Assembly: GCA_038503035.1 (NCBI GenBank)
Contig: JAVSML010019073.1
Location: 1-64,000, forward strand
Reading direction: 5' to 3'
DNA from: Crocodylus rhombifer
Lineage: Eukaryota > Chordata > Crocodylia > Crocodylidae
Length of the DNA: 64,000 nucleotides
Within the stretch, counting starts at the first letter, position 1. Each line of letters begins with the position of its first letter. A program made the translations under genes and the position numbers. Of this stretch, positions 22,335 through 34,853 are shown piece by piece. Under the pieces are notes generated by a model. That model made no database searches, was not told the origin of the DNA, and saw nothing but the letters and a program-made list of their open reading frames with translations.

Positions 22335-23607
22335 ATTCCAAATTCCTTCCCTATGTCCCCCTTGCCTGGGCTGCACACTGACTTGACCCAGCAGAGGCAG
22401 CTGTGGGGAGAGAGACCCTAGAGCCCTTCCCCCAGAAGCACCCCCCACCAAGCAGTGGCACACTGTGGGGCCAGGGCAACTATGGGAACAGAAACCCCCT
22501 TTTCCTACCCCCTGCATCTCCCTCAGCCAGGCTCTGTGCCAGAATGGGATCAGAGGCTGTCATTAATGAGCTCTTTTTTTAATTAAGTGTAGCTAAGCTG
22601 CATGTATTTAGTGTAAACAGCTAAAACTCAACAGGTAGACCAATAATTAATCCCTTTATTTGACTAGAGCCCAGAGCCAAAGGAATCTTCTTTAGGGGGT
22701 TTGCCTGGAAATTCTCTCTCACCTTTTCTATGTAAGCTTGTAAGAGGAGGCAGTTTAGCAGGAAAAAGGGAACCTTTGGGGACCAAGGAGTAGTGAACCA
22801 TCCAATTTACAGGGGAATTTGCTAGGGAAGGTCTGCTTGGAAAAAGGGGCAGGAAGAGAGAGGCAGAAGATTAAGAGACCCAAGAAAATGGCTGGAGGAT
22901 GTCGCAGTTCTAGAGCCACTGTCACTGCCAGCTCTTCCTTTGCTTGTATCTGTGAGGTATCTGTCTAGGCAAAATGACTTGCTGTCAAAGCCTCCACCCA
23001 GGTCCTGGTTTGGTGCTATGGAGACTGGCTTGCAGGCTCCATCAAATGACAGCCAAGCCGGGGAATGCCTGTGATGTGGGCGGTGCCTCCTGGTGGTGTT
23101 CCTCGGGGAGGATGCAAGATTGTTACAGGAGGAAGTGGCAAGGTCCTGAAGCATCCTTTGCCACAAGGACTTCATTGCTTTGATGCCGGAGGAAACTTTT
23201 AGGACTGTGGAGTAAGGACTGTCAGAGGCAGCACTAGAAAATGAAGAGTATATGGCCTCTCAGGAAGGTGAAAGTTGTGACCTATGGTAGTAAGCAGAAG
23301 TCTTCACCTCCTCCTACAGCAGTTTGCCTAGAAAACATATATGAAGCCCTAGCAACAGAGGAGGAACATGTTCTCTTGGTAGAAAAGGCTAGGCCAGGCA
23401 TCCCCAAGGTTGGAAGGATTGAAACCACTACCACCAAGGGGATGTGATAAGTGGTGGTGGTTAGAAACTCCCTTCTGCAAGGGATGGAGGCATCCATCTG
23501 CTGGCCTCGCCTCTTGCTTGGCTGCTTGCCCTGAGCCCAGATTTGAGATGTCACAGACAAATTACTGAGTCTTTTCTGGCCATCTGACTACTACCCAATG
23601 GTGCTCA
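22335..23607. other. No gene recognised between CR1 copies 3 and 4
   Basis: Mixed composition with several short frames and no domain or terminal repeat. It may be repeat-derived. Confidence 0.35.
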
Positions 23608-24715
23608 AAGGATGAGCAGCAATAAGTGTGGATCCCTTACTGAATGGGGAAGGCAATCTATTGACATGATGATACAAGTGCTCTATGATTCCTTTAACTT
23701 CATAGGTAAGGTCAGCTCCCAGCCTAATGCACCTGGCAGCACAGTTTAGGGTGGAGATGAGCAGCCAACATTGGTTAAAGAACAGGTTGGGGTCTATTTA
23801 GAAAAGCTGGACATGCACAAGTTCATGTGGCTGGATGCAATGCACTTGAGGGTGCTGAAAGAATTGGCCGAGGTGATTGTACAGTTGCTGGCTGTTATCT
23901 CTGAAAACTCATGGTAGTTGAGAGAGGTCCTGGATGTTTGGAAAAGGGCAAATATATAGTGCCCATCTTTAAGAAAGGGAAGGAGGAGGATCTGGGGAAC
24001 TACAGACCGGTTTGCTTCACCACTGGAAAAATCATGGAGGAGGTCTTCAAGGAATCCATCTGTAAGCACTTGGAGGAGAAGGTGATTATGTACAGTCGTC
24101 ATGGATTCATCATGGGCAAGTCATGCTTGAGCAACCTGATTGTCTTCTATGATATGACTGGCTCTGTGGATACAGAGAGATCAGTGGATGTGGCATATCT
24201 TGACTTTAGCAAGGCTTTTGATATGGCCTTCCACAATATTTTCACAGGCAAGCTCAGGAATTATGGGTTGGATGAATGGACTATATGGTGGATACAAAAC
24301 TGAATGAATCATTGGGCTTAATGTGGAGGTGGCAGCTGATATCAAGTAGAGTGCCCAGGTGTTGGTTCTGGGCCCAGTTTCATTCAGTGTCTTCCTCAGT
24401 GACCTGGAAGATGGAATGGAGTGCACCCTCAACAAGTCTGCAGATGACATCAAGCTGGGGTGGAGTAATAGATACCCTGGAGGGCAGGGCTAGGATTCAG
24501 AGAGACCTAGACAAACTGGATGATTGGACCAAAAGAAATCTCTGAAGGTTCAATAAGGAGATATGCAGTCCTGCATTCAGAATGGAACAATTCCATGTAC
24601 CAGTACAGGCTGGGGACCGACTGGCTAAGCAGCAGCTCTGGAGAAATGGAACCAGGAGTTATAGTGGGCAGTAAACTGAAGCCAGCAGTGTGCTCTGGTT
24701 GCACAGAAAATCCAA
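23608..24715 (+). mobile_element. CR1 LINE copy 4, reverse-transcriptase fragment
   Basis: It carries degraded CR1 reverse transcriptase: VVPIFKKG-like 'gtgcccatctttaagaaagg', NYRPV ('aactacagaccggtttgc'), 'HGFIMGKSCLSNLIVFYD', then 'VDVAYLDFSKAFDMAFHNIF' with the catalytic Asp. A degenerate 'TSWGGVIDT' region stands in place of FADDTKLWG near 24440, and the fragment runs to about 24715. Stops and frameshifts are frequent. Both the 5' endonuclease and the 3' terminal tail are absent. It is more diverged than copies 1 and 2 and so probably older. Confidence 0.9.
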
Positions 24716-26156
24716 GTAATTTATGCTTGTTCCATTTCTTGGTAAGCTTTTACCATTTAACTTTCATATATTGTGAGATGAGAACAGTCACATAAAACAG
24801 TTACTGTGCATTAGCTGTTCCATGGTAAGTTATAGTCAATGATGCATTTATTTGCCTGTCTGAATCATGATATGAACCCATGGACACTTTGGGTGTGTCT
24901 ACATGATGCAGGTAGGTATAAGGGGAGAAGGGCCTCAAGAAGAACAAGGTAGAATAGAAGGGGGTGGGGGGAATGAAGGTGTGTGATAAAATATGTTTGC
25001 AGGAGAGAACTGGAAGGAAGGGAACAACAATGGTGAAAGGGAAGGGAAAAATAAAATAAATTACGATGTTTTAAGGCAAGTAATGGAGAGCAGGAGTGGA
25101 TTAATAGTCAAGAGGAAAGAACAGAGCTCCAGGAAAATTGGCAAGCAGAAGTGAAAGAATGATACCCAACAGAAAAAAATTGGGAAGAAGAGTTTAGGGC
25201 TTTTTAAAGGGCAAATGCAGGATATATGTCTGCATTTATTTGCATGCCACCTTGTGCCATGCAGCCTTGATCCTGGCTAGAGCTACCAGGTGTTAATGTA
25301 ATTGAAATAGTAAAAAGAACCGAAGTGTGAAGGGGTGAGCTGCTTGGGGATTTGGAGAAGGAGGATAACTTGGACAAAGAAACAGAATAGATAATGTGAA
25401 CAAAGAATTTTGCCAGTTAGTGGGACACAATATGATGAGAAGAATGCTTGCCCTGGATGAGTACAGCAAAAGCAAAGGCTATTGCCAATTGAATGAATAA
25501 TGAAACTCTCTACAGTGAACAGTCAATGACCTTGGTTGTATTTTGGGATAAACTACCATACTTGCTTTGTGAGAATCAGGTCACATGCTGCTGTGTTCAC
25601 TTACAGTTCTTAAAAGTTTGTGGCTGATTTAGGCTAATGAGATATACACAGATTGATGGGTAAAAGGTGGGTTTAGCTTTTGGAGTTTTTTTCTGTGGGA
25701 AAATTTTGAAAGACCAGTGTTTTTGATGAACAGAGCTGCAAATTGTCAGCCTCAGCTAAGATAATTAACAAAACACACCTCATTGATAAAAGGAACCCTT
25801 GTGGTATAGTTTCTTTTAATTGATTGCATGACCAATCCAGAAACAACCCCCAGATGTTTAACTATATAAATGATTTATACGTAGAAAAGATGAGCAAGAA
25901 TCAGTCTTAAATTCTCATCAGCCTAATTTTTATATTGGTTAAGAAGGCAATTCTTCATTAGGAGAGATTAGGAGAAGGATGGATTCATAACATGCATCTC
26001 TTTTGTCATGTTACACAAGGAAGTAATCCTGAGTGCTTTGATCAGCCTGTTGCCATAATTATCTATCAGTTATTCTTGGTTTGATCTTTGGCTTGTTAAT
26101 GTGGGCTTTTCCATGAGCATCTTTATTTCTATTTGCATTTCTTTGTTGTTTGCACT
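24716..26156. other. No gene; one orphan terminal repeat
   Basis: 'tttgggtgtgtctacatgat' at about 24890 matches the terminal repeat of the element at 28827-29316 but has no partner in range. The rest is AT-rich sequence without features. Confidence 0.4.
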
Positions 26157-26159
26157 TAA

Positions 26160-26839
26160 GGCCCCCTCTATATGTTACAGCTAATGTGTGATTAACCAGG
26201 CAATCATGCCTTCACCTGTAACCCAGCTATGCATTCAATTGATTAATGGCACAACAAAATGAACAATAAGCTACAAAATCATTCCCCCAAAATGTGTAAT
26301 AACTTTATAGCTTGTTCTAATCACACAATTAATTGTGTGGACAAGTGCTCTCCTATTGATGAAAGCCCCATCAACTGGGGGGCTCCTAGCCACAAGGTTG
26401 CAGCACCTGCTGCCAGCCTCACAGCTGCAGAGCTTGCAGTGGGGAGAACGCTGCTGCCACTGTGAGTCTTATTGGTGGCAGGGCTCACAGTTGGGGCAAT
26501 ATCATTAGTTGTGGGGTTTACAATGGGGCCAATGTTGTTGCCTGCAGGGCTCGCAGTGGGGAGAATGCTGCTTCCACTTTGAGTCAGTTGTTAGCCTTGT
26601 TGGCTGTGGAGCTCGCAGCAGGAGTAGCATTGTTGGCTGTAGGGCTCACAGGGACGGTGTCATTGCCTGTGAGTCCTACGCATCACTAGGCTTGCAGCTG
26701 CAACAGTGTTTTTCCTGCTGCCCTTGCTGCAAGCCCCACAGTCGTGACTTCTGTCATTCGCATATGTCATGGTAAGTGGCAGAATTGTGTGAATTGTGTT
26801 TACATCCCATTAGAGGATTTAGAACATGTAGAGGGGCCC
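26160..26839. mobile_element. Harbinger-like MITE, ~680 bp
   Basis: Terminal inverted repeats ggccccctctatatg (left) and catgtagaggggccc (right) match at 13 of 15 positions. The flanks are TAA on the left and TTA on the right, which hints at the 3-bp T-A-rich targets of Harbinger elements but is not a perfect direct repeat. The interior is non-coding and holds a minisatellite. Crocodilian genomes are known to carry abundant Harbinger-derived MITEs (the Chompy group); assignment to that group is inference. Confidence 0.65.
26385..26690. repeat. Minisatellite within the MITE
   Basis: Degenerate ~35-65-bp repeats of the form 'gcagggctcgcagtggggag' followed by 'aatgctgcttccact' or 'caatgttgttgcct'. 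Open frames across it are repeat artefacts. Confidence 0.75.
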
Positions 26840-28826
26840 TTAGAAATGCATTTATTTTGGTAGAGACGTTGATGCACATCTTCCTCATAAACTAATTAGA
26901 CCATTAATACCATAGCAGTAAACAAAAGAGAGGGGGAGTGCCACTGAATACTTGACATGCACAACTTTTTTGAAGAAAGCAGATGTTTACTTGAAAGATC
27001 TTGTAGGAGAAAAACAGACCCTCAGCTCATTCCTATTTGGCAGCCAATAATATTTGACCAAGTCTCAGGGAGAGTGTTACAGGTCAAAATATACCACTGA
27101 TGTTGGAGCAATAAATCCATTGATGGAGTCTTCTATGAATAGTAGGGAGCTTAGCTCACTGGATCTCTTTTCTGCCCCTTCTCCTGATTCCTGACAACTA
27201 AAAATCAAGGATCCTTCAATGCTTTTCAAAGGACAATTAAACATACTGTAACAGAAAAATGGCAATGAGGCCAGTAGTAGTTGAGATACTTTACAGGACA
27301 TGCATAGGTATATGGCAAAATTGAGCTTCCCTGTTCAAGGCCGTGAATGAGCTATAAGTAACCACTCTTTTACCAATATTAAACTCATTGCTTTGTAAAG
27401 TGGTTTTAGATATTTTAAGTATAAAAGTATGTGTGTGTGTAGATGAAGTGTGGGCCCTAAATTGAAGTGGTGGGTTTTTAAAAAATACAGCTTCAGTTTC
27501 AGGCTGATTAACCCCCTGTGTCATGCACACACCCTACTGACTTACCTGCCCCTTTGGCAGGGGGGAGAGGGTGAGCTGCCGACAAGTGGAGTGGTCCTTG
27601 GGCTATAGTGGGAGGCTTGTGCTTCCTTCTGGGGGCACCCAGCAGTACATGCCTGCAAACACCTGGCTCAGGTGGTACCGGGGGGGCGGGCACTGGAGCT
27701 GTGGAGGGAAAGACTGGGGCCCCATGCAGCTCAGGCAGGCAAGCAGGCTCCAACGGGAAGGGGGGGGGAAAAAAAGATCAGGCTCACCTGTTTTCCTGGG
27801 CTGCTGCCAGGCTGCCTGCAAGACTTCTTGCAGAGCTGCACAGAGCCCAGTGCTTCACTCCACAGCTGTAGGGGCAGTAAACTAAAACTCCTTGATGGAG
27901 TTTTAGTTTGTTGTGCCCCAAGTCATTTAAAGCACATTTCATCGCTGAATTTCCTACAATGGCTGGAATTAATGTGCAATATGCTGTCAAGGCGTGCAAA
28001 TATCGACACCATTAAAGCAGTGCAAAGTGGCCAAATGCTTTTGAAGTGTTGCGCACACTCACCTTTTGTTTAGTTTACACATGGCCTATGTTGGCAAATG
28101 AAAAACCCTTCTATTTTCATTTGTCTAAACCATGGATAAAGGCTTACTTTATTATTTCTAATTGCTATACCACATAGAGAATAAAGTATGGTGGCAAGAT
28201 TGTGTGCAGTAGAAATAATTAAATGGAGTTAAGTGCTTTTTTCCATTCCACTTATGCCAGTTTTGTGCCAGGTTCTTTTGATAATATATTAAGTTGAGGA
28301 TATGCACTCCAGACCATACAGAATGCCCTCTCTGCCAACAAATAAACATATCCATCTTTTAGGTTTCTGTAAAATAAAGGGAGTCAGAAAGTAAGTGGTC
28401 ACTCACTCTGGTGGTGGGATCAGACCAGTTTTATTTAATGACAAAATAATGGGATTCTCCATCAGTAACTGATATTGTTTAGAATTTAACTACAGCAGGC
28501 ATGAAACAAAAAGAAACAATTTTTCCCAAGTTGTATATCTGCCTATTATTAGTTTTTCATTTGGATGCCATTTTTTGTTGATCATGTAAAATGGAATGGT
28601 TTAAAATGTTATCACCTATCTCTTTCATGGTGAAATTCAAACCTACTGTGTTACATAGCAGAGGGGAAATAGTTCTCCTCCTCCACTGTCTTCATTTTGC
28701 AGTTGAATCACAAGAATGTTTCCCCACTCATTTGCAGAGTGAAAATTACCTTTGTTGGATTCTGACTTTCCTGTGTATGTCTGCACTGCAACAACTTTAA
28801 AACAGCTAGGTCAGGTAAGGCTCATT
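26840..28826. other. No gene; GC-rich patch and hairpin
   Basis: 27540-27870 is G/C-rich with overlapping frames on all sides and no domain. 27440 has a short GT run. The rest is AT-rich. Confidence 0.4.
27879..27909. repeat. Perfect 13-bp stem hairpin
   Basis: AAACTAAAACTCC, loop TTGAT, GGAGTTTTAGTTT. It shares its core with the arms at 18511-18597. Confidence 0.9.
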
Positions 28827-29316
28827 GGGTGTATCTACATGAGATGATTACTGCACAGTTGCCTAATTAGTTCTGCAGGAAAGTCTCTGCATCTACATGT
28901 GCACCTCTATTAGGTTGCAGTACACTAATAAATGCTTCCATAGATACATACTTGTAAATACAAGTACTATCCTGTGGTGGCATTATTTATTTATTATGAA
29001 GTAGTACACGTATAGACACTGACAGGGCTGGTTGGGGCACAAGGGTGCTTCAGTGTGGGGGCTGCTTGCTAGCTAGACACCCACTGGAGCACCTTCATGC
29101 CCAGTCAGCTCCTCTGCAGCATGTTGAGCAAGGTCAGAGCAGCCAGGCCATCAGGCTGATCCCCCCAGGTCTCCTTCCAGGAGGGGCTGCTCCAACTTGG
29201 CTCAATGTGCTATGGTCCAAGGTGCAAATGTAAAAGCAATGCTGGGAACAAAAAACTCCTGGATGATATGCACTGGAGTTTATTGCTCAGTTCTATTAGC
29301 ACATGTAGATGCACCC
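28827..29316. mobile_element. MITE with 'gggtgtatctacatg' terminal inverted repeats, ~490 bp
   Basis: Left end gggtgtatctacatg and right end catgtagatgcaccc are reverse complements with one mismatch. Similar ends recur singly at 24890 and near 54660. No coding content. A TSD could not be fixed. It is probably Harbinger-related. Confidence 0.7.
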
Positions 29317-31128
29317 AGTGTGTAGTCATATCATGATGGACTTAGTATGGGCTAGCTACTTATGTTTTTACCAAGCTTCTTGGGTGGTTTTGTAGTCTGT
29401 ACTGAGGTCTATATTGCCACATCTAGGCATCTACTGGTCTCCAAGCTATTCTGAGTATATCTATCTGCACTAGAGTGCAGGTATAGTTGTCATATCAGTC
29501 CCTGCTCAACCTGCTGCTGCTGCTGAGAAACAAACCCATCCCATTTATTCCTGCTTCATGTGTTCTGGCCCCATCAGTGATGCACCGTGTATGGCTTAGA
29601 GGAGTTCTGCATACCCTATCACAATTCTCAGGCTCTCCCTTTTGGGGGAGTCTGGGAGATGAACTGGGGTGTGCACTCAGGACTATTCTAATTTGTATGT
29701 GCTGTCTGACTGCCGATTTGGGAGAAAGTAGGCAGTACTAGTTTCCTAGCAGTGATCCCAGGCTTGGTAAGAAGGTAACATGGGGTCTGAGACAGTACAG
29801 GAATGTTACAGTAAACACCTGTATGCAGTCCTCCTGAGAGTCCTTGGGTTTGTCCTTGGTGGAAAGGACACTGCCACTGCCACTCCTTCCTCCCACTCTT
29901 CCAGCTGTGACTTCTCTTTCTGAACTACTTTTCCTTACGCTGAAAGTATGTCACTTTTAAAGCAGTCTGTGGCACCTTCTGTTCCTCCATTAGAGATTTC
30001 TGTATTTCAATTCCTGTTTCCCCTCTTCTTAGTTGCTAGGCAAAAAGTCATAAACAGCCATTTGTGCCCCTTGTGGCAGCCCTATTTTTCTATCAAGGAA
30101 GAGCAATTCAATATTAATGGTCTCTTGATGTCACTGATTCAGCTTCCTAAACATAGGTTTCCCACTGGGTGTCACAGTTGTGCTACAAAATGGAGGGTCT
30201 GAGCCATGCTGAAAAAATGGAGTTACTATGATGATATGGACATATTTGTCAGTTGCTAGCATCCTTATTCCCATTTCACAGATAGGAAAAATGAAGCATT
30301 GATGGATGAATGAAGTAATTTGCCCAAGGCCCACCAGCAGGCCAGTGACAGAGCCCAGAATACAAGCCAAATCTCCAGAATCCCATTTGCTCAGTGATCT
30401 ATATTTTTCACAGACTTCAAGAATTTGATCCCACAGGTTTTTTGACTTCTTCATAGAAGCTTGGGTGCAACTGATTTTCATTTGCCTTGGCATAAAAGGA
30501 GGTAATAAATTTTTTTTGTCTTACTAGTATCCTTTTACTTTTTCAGTCATCATGTGTATTGCTTATGTTCTCTTAGTTGACTACAGAATCACGTCTAAGT
30601 ATCAAGAGGTTCTTAAGAATGGAATGGAAGGCTGAGGTTAGAAAATGGGGGAGTGATAAAATATGTATAGAAGAGTGAAGACCTTCTGTAGGGAACTCTT
30701 TAAAATGCACTGAGGTATTTCAGATGATCTAAGATCGAAGTTTACATATTGAGAAATAATCTAGTAATTAAATTCCATGCTTTCCTGCAGACGGGCAGAG
30801 CAATTGTACAGGCAGTTAAATGGGATTTCACTGTGACAATGCACTATCTTGCAGTGTAATTTGTGTGTGTGCGGGGGGGTGTTTTTCACTAAAGCAACTC
30901 ACTCCTTTGTTTATATTAATGTTGGCTTTCCTGGAAGATTAAGCATTTGTAGAGTTGGGCTCAGAAATTGAAATGCATAAACAGAAGAAAACGCATTGTT
31001 GATAGAATCTAATTACTGGAAACATAAACTTATTTCAATTAGAGGGTGCAGCTTAACACCATCAACTCCTCCAAAATCAAATGAATAGATCCCTCCCTAC
31101 CGACACTAGGTACTTGTTTGTTTTATGC
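29317..31128. other. No gene recognised (contains MIR fragment)
   Basis: Apart from the MIR fragment at 30252-30400 nothing is assignable. 30880-31020 is AT-rich, unique-looking DNA. Confidence 0.4.
30252..30400 (-). repeat. MIR-like (CORE-SINE) fragment, minus strand
   Basis: On the plus strand it reads 'cccatttcacagataggaaa', 'taatttgcccaaggcccacc', 'agcaggccagtgacagagcc' and 'tccagaatcccatttgctca'. This is the reverse complement of the usual MIR order. Confidence 0.75.
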
Positions 31129-32482
31129 CAGGAGTGGGTTATTATTTTCGCTGGAGGTACAGTTAATGTGTTTTGGTTAGCTGTCAAGGCCTGCAAGGGA
31201 ACCACCACCTCTTGACAGGAGCCCCCTGGTCATCATCTTGGGATCAGAAGCCCTGCCCCTAACCCCTGACCTTTGCCACCAGAAGTCCCTCTCCTTGCCC
31301 TCCAGAAGTATTCTTTTTAGAAGATAGGGTTGCCATCTTGGAATCAGGAAAAAAAAAACAGATCGTACACTAAAAGTCGCCTACTATAAAATCTTTTAAC
31401 TTTATTACAAAAAATATTTTTGTTATGGTTTGTGTACTTTATACACACGTGATTACATAATAACTCAAAACTAAAGTCTTACTCTTGTATATCGTGTGTG
31501 AGTGGGTGTATATGATGTAACGGGTGTGTATAGGGGGTGGTTTGTGAGGTGGTATGCCTGTGGGGCGGGCAATAGGGTATGTTGCAGGATGTGTGTATAT
31601 GTGGGGGAAGGGTGTGGGTTTGTGGCATTTGTGGGGTGGGTTTGTGGCATTTGTGGGTACCCCCCCACACACACTGTCCCCTATCGTGCATTTCCCCTGC
31701 TGCCAGCAGCTGCAGCAGGTAGTGAGTGTTTGGGGCACTTGTGGCCTGCACAGGTGCTACCACTTGTCAGTGCATCCCGCTCCCCCCCCCCCCCCCCCCC
31801 GCTTTCCAGTGGAGTCCCAGGCCTTGTACAGCAGGGAGTGGCAAAGGCAGCTAACTCCATTGCACGGGCTTCCCCCAGTGCTGTGTGAGTACTGGGAGCT
31901 GCATGTGTGATGTGGGGAACCCTGTGAGACAGGCAGGCTGGCCTGGCTGAGCTGCTTGCCACCATGTGCAGCATCAGCTGGAACCACATGCTGCTGGGTG
32001 GCAGTGCCTGTGTGGATCATGAACACCCCAAGCATCTGCTGCTGCTGCTGGTGGCAGGGGATGTGTTCCATAGGGCAGTGTGTGGGGGGGTCCCCACACC
32101 CTTTCACATCTAAACCCTGGTCACTTAAACTCTGTGTTCTCACTGCCCCCTTGGGCATGGGCTCTGTGCTGCTGCCAGCTTCAGCCACATGCTCTGTACT
32201 CCTGCCTAGCTGCAGCTCTTCCCCCACCCTCATCACTTCCCTACTTGATGTCTAGGGTGAGCGGGATGCCAGGAAGCTGAGCAGGTCCCTCAGAGGTGAT
32301 AGCAGTGGCAGCAGCAGCCCCTTTCAGACTCCACGCTAGCTGGGCTGGGGCCCTTCTGCCCACAAGGGTGGGAGTGAGGCACGTGGCGTGGGTGCAATAC
32401 AATTAGTTGGTGAGAGCCTGTGGGCCAGATGGAATTACCTGTTAGTCTGGATGTAGCCCATGGGCCATATTTTGCCACCCCG
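31129..32482. mobile_element. Possible hAT-family element, ~1.35 kb
   Basis: The left end 'caggagtgggttattatttt' and the right end 'gggccatattttgccacccc' resemble the two ends of the 187-bp hAT MITE at 54130-54316 (caggg...caattatttt and gccacattttgcccaccc). The interior is GT-rich and then GC-rich, without a transposase. No matching 8-bp TSD was found, so the pairing of these ends is tentative. Confidence 0.45.
31782..31800. repeat. Poly-C run of 19
   Basis: Uninterrupted C homopolymer. Its length may be inexact in the assembly. Confidence 0.95.
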
Positions 32483-33782
32483 ATCTGTTCATTCTCTAAT
32501 TATGCCAGTGTGTCTGAAAAAAGTGAATATAGAAAAATCTATCCCCAATGTAGAGACTGCACCTCTTCATATGTAGGCTTCCTTTGGTTCCAGCTTTTAC
32601 CACCTCAATTTTTTTTTGTTTTCCCTGTGTGTAAATTGCCAGTTTACTGTAGATGTTGTGTCCATGTGGTCAAAGGACTATACTAAAGAATGTCATACAG
32701 AAGGAGGGCATGCTTGTTTTGCCTATGTTATGGCCTCAAATGGATGTAATGCAGCTGCTTCAGTATTGTGCTGTGTACATGACAAGAAGCACTCCTAGGT
32801 AAGTGAGTTTAATAATATATGCCCAGGACTAGGCTAAGGCATCTGTTACAGGGCGTAGTATATGTGGAACAAGTGTACCTTACTTCCATGTTGTGCAGGT
32901 ATGTGGTTCTTTAAAGACATACAAATGTCTTTAGCTCCCTGAAAAGAGTTTTGTGAGGTTCAGTCAATTCATGTTGCAAAAGTGCTTTTTGGTGCTTGCA
33001 GATGCTTCATATTGTACGAATTGATTCCTGAATCTTTTAAGTCAGTTCAAGTTTTACTACTGATTTTCAGCAGGTAAGTACTAACTGATGACTGTGTTAG
33101 CTGTAATAGATTAAGAGTCCAGTGGGAAAAAAAGAGTCTCTTTTTGTTTTACTGGCTCAATTCTGGATTAGTAGTCAACATTAAATTAAACATTTAGCAT
33201 TTCATTAAACTTCTGAATAAATTGTATGTTGAAGCATGGTTGGAAAATGGTGATACTGGTTCCGTGTTCATAGAAGGTTAGAAATAAATATTGCTTTTTA
33301 AATTTCTGTCAGATAATGAAAGTGGTCATGGGTAGAAAGTGCTGAAAAGTTGATACTAATTTAACATGTCACTTTTAGAGATAATTTGCACTTTCTACAT
33401 GTCAACAAATCGTGTGAACTTTCAAAGCAGGTGCTATGCAGAATAGGTGAAGCTATCTTCTAATGCCAAAGGCTGCATAGTTTTAGTGATTTTAGGTGTA
33501 ATTACTTTTTCAGCTTGTTTCAGAGAATAGCAAAAGAAAGGAAAATTAGCTACAAATAGCACATCCAAAGAAGCTGAGTGGGGAAAAAGATAATAATCAG
33601 TTTTGTGGCATTTAATTTACCTGTGGTAGATTTGTAGCAGAAAAGTAACAACTAGCCAGTAGACAACAGAGTATTCATTTCCTTTTTATATTTAAAGCTT
33701 TACAATCCTGTTTCACAATATTCACAAGTTGTATTTCAGAATGTCAAAAGTAAAAAATAAAACTTAAAAAATAATGACTTTG
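32483..33782. other. No gene recognised
   Basis: AT-rich and without terminal repeats or long frames. Confidence 0.4.
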
Positions 33783-34853
33783 TTTACTTGGATTTTAGGA
33801 AGGTCTTTGATATGGTGTCTCATTCCATTCTCATAAATAAATAAATAACGAGGCTGTGACTTAGATGATTACACAGTCTAGTGGGTAGCAAATGGGCTTG
33901 GGGGTTGCACCAGAGAGTGGTAGTGGATGGATTAGTATCAACCTGGAAGGATGTGGGCAGTGGGGTCCCACAGGGCTCGGTCCTTGGACCTGTCCTCCTC
34001 AATATCTTCATCAGTGACTTGGATGTGGGCGTAAAGTGTACTCTGTCCAAATTTGTGGATGACACTAAATTGTGGGGTGAAGTGAACGCACTGGAGGGTA
34101 GGGAACGATTGCAAGCAGACCTGGACAGTTTGGACAAGTGAGCAGAACATAATAAGATGCAGTTCAGCAAGGACAAATGCAGAGTGCTGCACCTAGGGCG
34201 TAAAAATATCCAATACACTTACTGGCTGGGAAGTGACCCTCCTAGCAGCACAGAAGCTGAAAGGGATCTCAGAGTAATAGTGGACTCAAAGATGAACAGG
34301 AGTTGTCAGTGTGACAAAATCATCAGCAAAGCTAACTGCACTTTACCATGCATCTGCTGACAAATAGAACCAAGGAGGTTATACTTTCCCTCTATGCAGC
34401 ATTGATCAGACAACAGTTGGAGTACTGCACCTAGTTTTGCATGCTGTACTTTAAGAAGGATGTGGATAACCTTGAGAAGGTCCAGAGGAGGGCCACTTGT
34501 ATGGTTAAGGATTTGCAGGCCCAGCCTTATGAGGAGACACTAGGGGACCTGGACCTCTTTAGCCCTCGCAAGAGAAGGCTGAGAGGTGATCTTGTGTCTG
34601 CTTACAAATTCATTAGGGGGCGCAGCAGGGAATGGAGATGCCTCCTGGGGTAACAAGGAACAATGGTCACAGACTGACAGAGCAGATTTAGGCTATACAT
34701 CAGAAAGAACCCCCTCACAGTAAGGGTGGCCAGAATTTGGAATGGGCTTCCGAGGGAGGAGGTACTCTCGCCTACCTTGAGGATACTTAAGAGAAGGCTG
34801 GATAGGCATCTGGCTGGAGTCATCTGACCCCAGCACTCTTTTCTGCCTGCAAA
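33783..34853 (+). mobile_element. CR1 LINE copy 5, 5'-truncated
   Basis: It starts within the reverse transcriptase at YLDFRKVFDMVSH ('tacttggattttaggaaggt'), passes [20 protein letters not shown] and a mutated [10 protein letters not shown] (Val replaces Ala of the usual FADD), then RRATCMVKDL, 'RKRRLRGDLVSAYKF' and the C-terminal 'aatttggaatgggcttccga' block. It ends near 'ctgaccccagcactcttttc'. Several stops and frameshifts are present. Abrupt 5' truncation is the normal outcome of incomplete LINE reverse transcription. Confidence 0.92.

Noticed and set aside
26385..26690. Repeats considered as a CRISPR-like array
   Set aside because: Units are degenerate, vary in spacing and lie within a eukaryotic MITE; they are a minisatellite.
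31129..32482. Overlapping 100-160-codon frames around the poly-C tract
   Set aside because: GC-rich repeat sequence is open in many frames, and no domain is visible.
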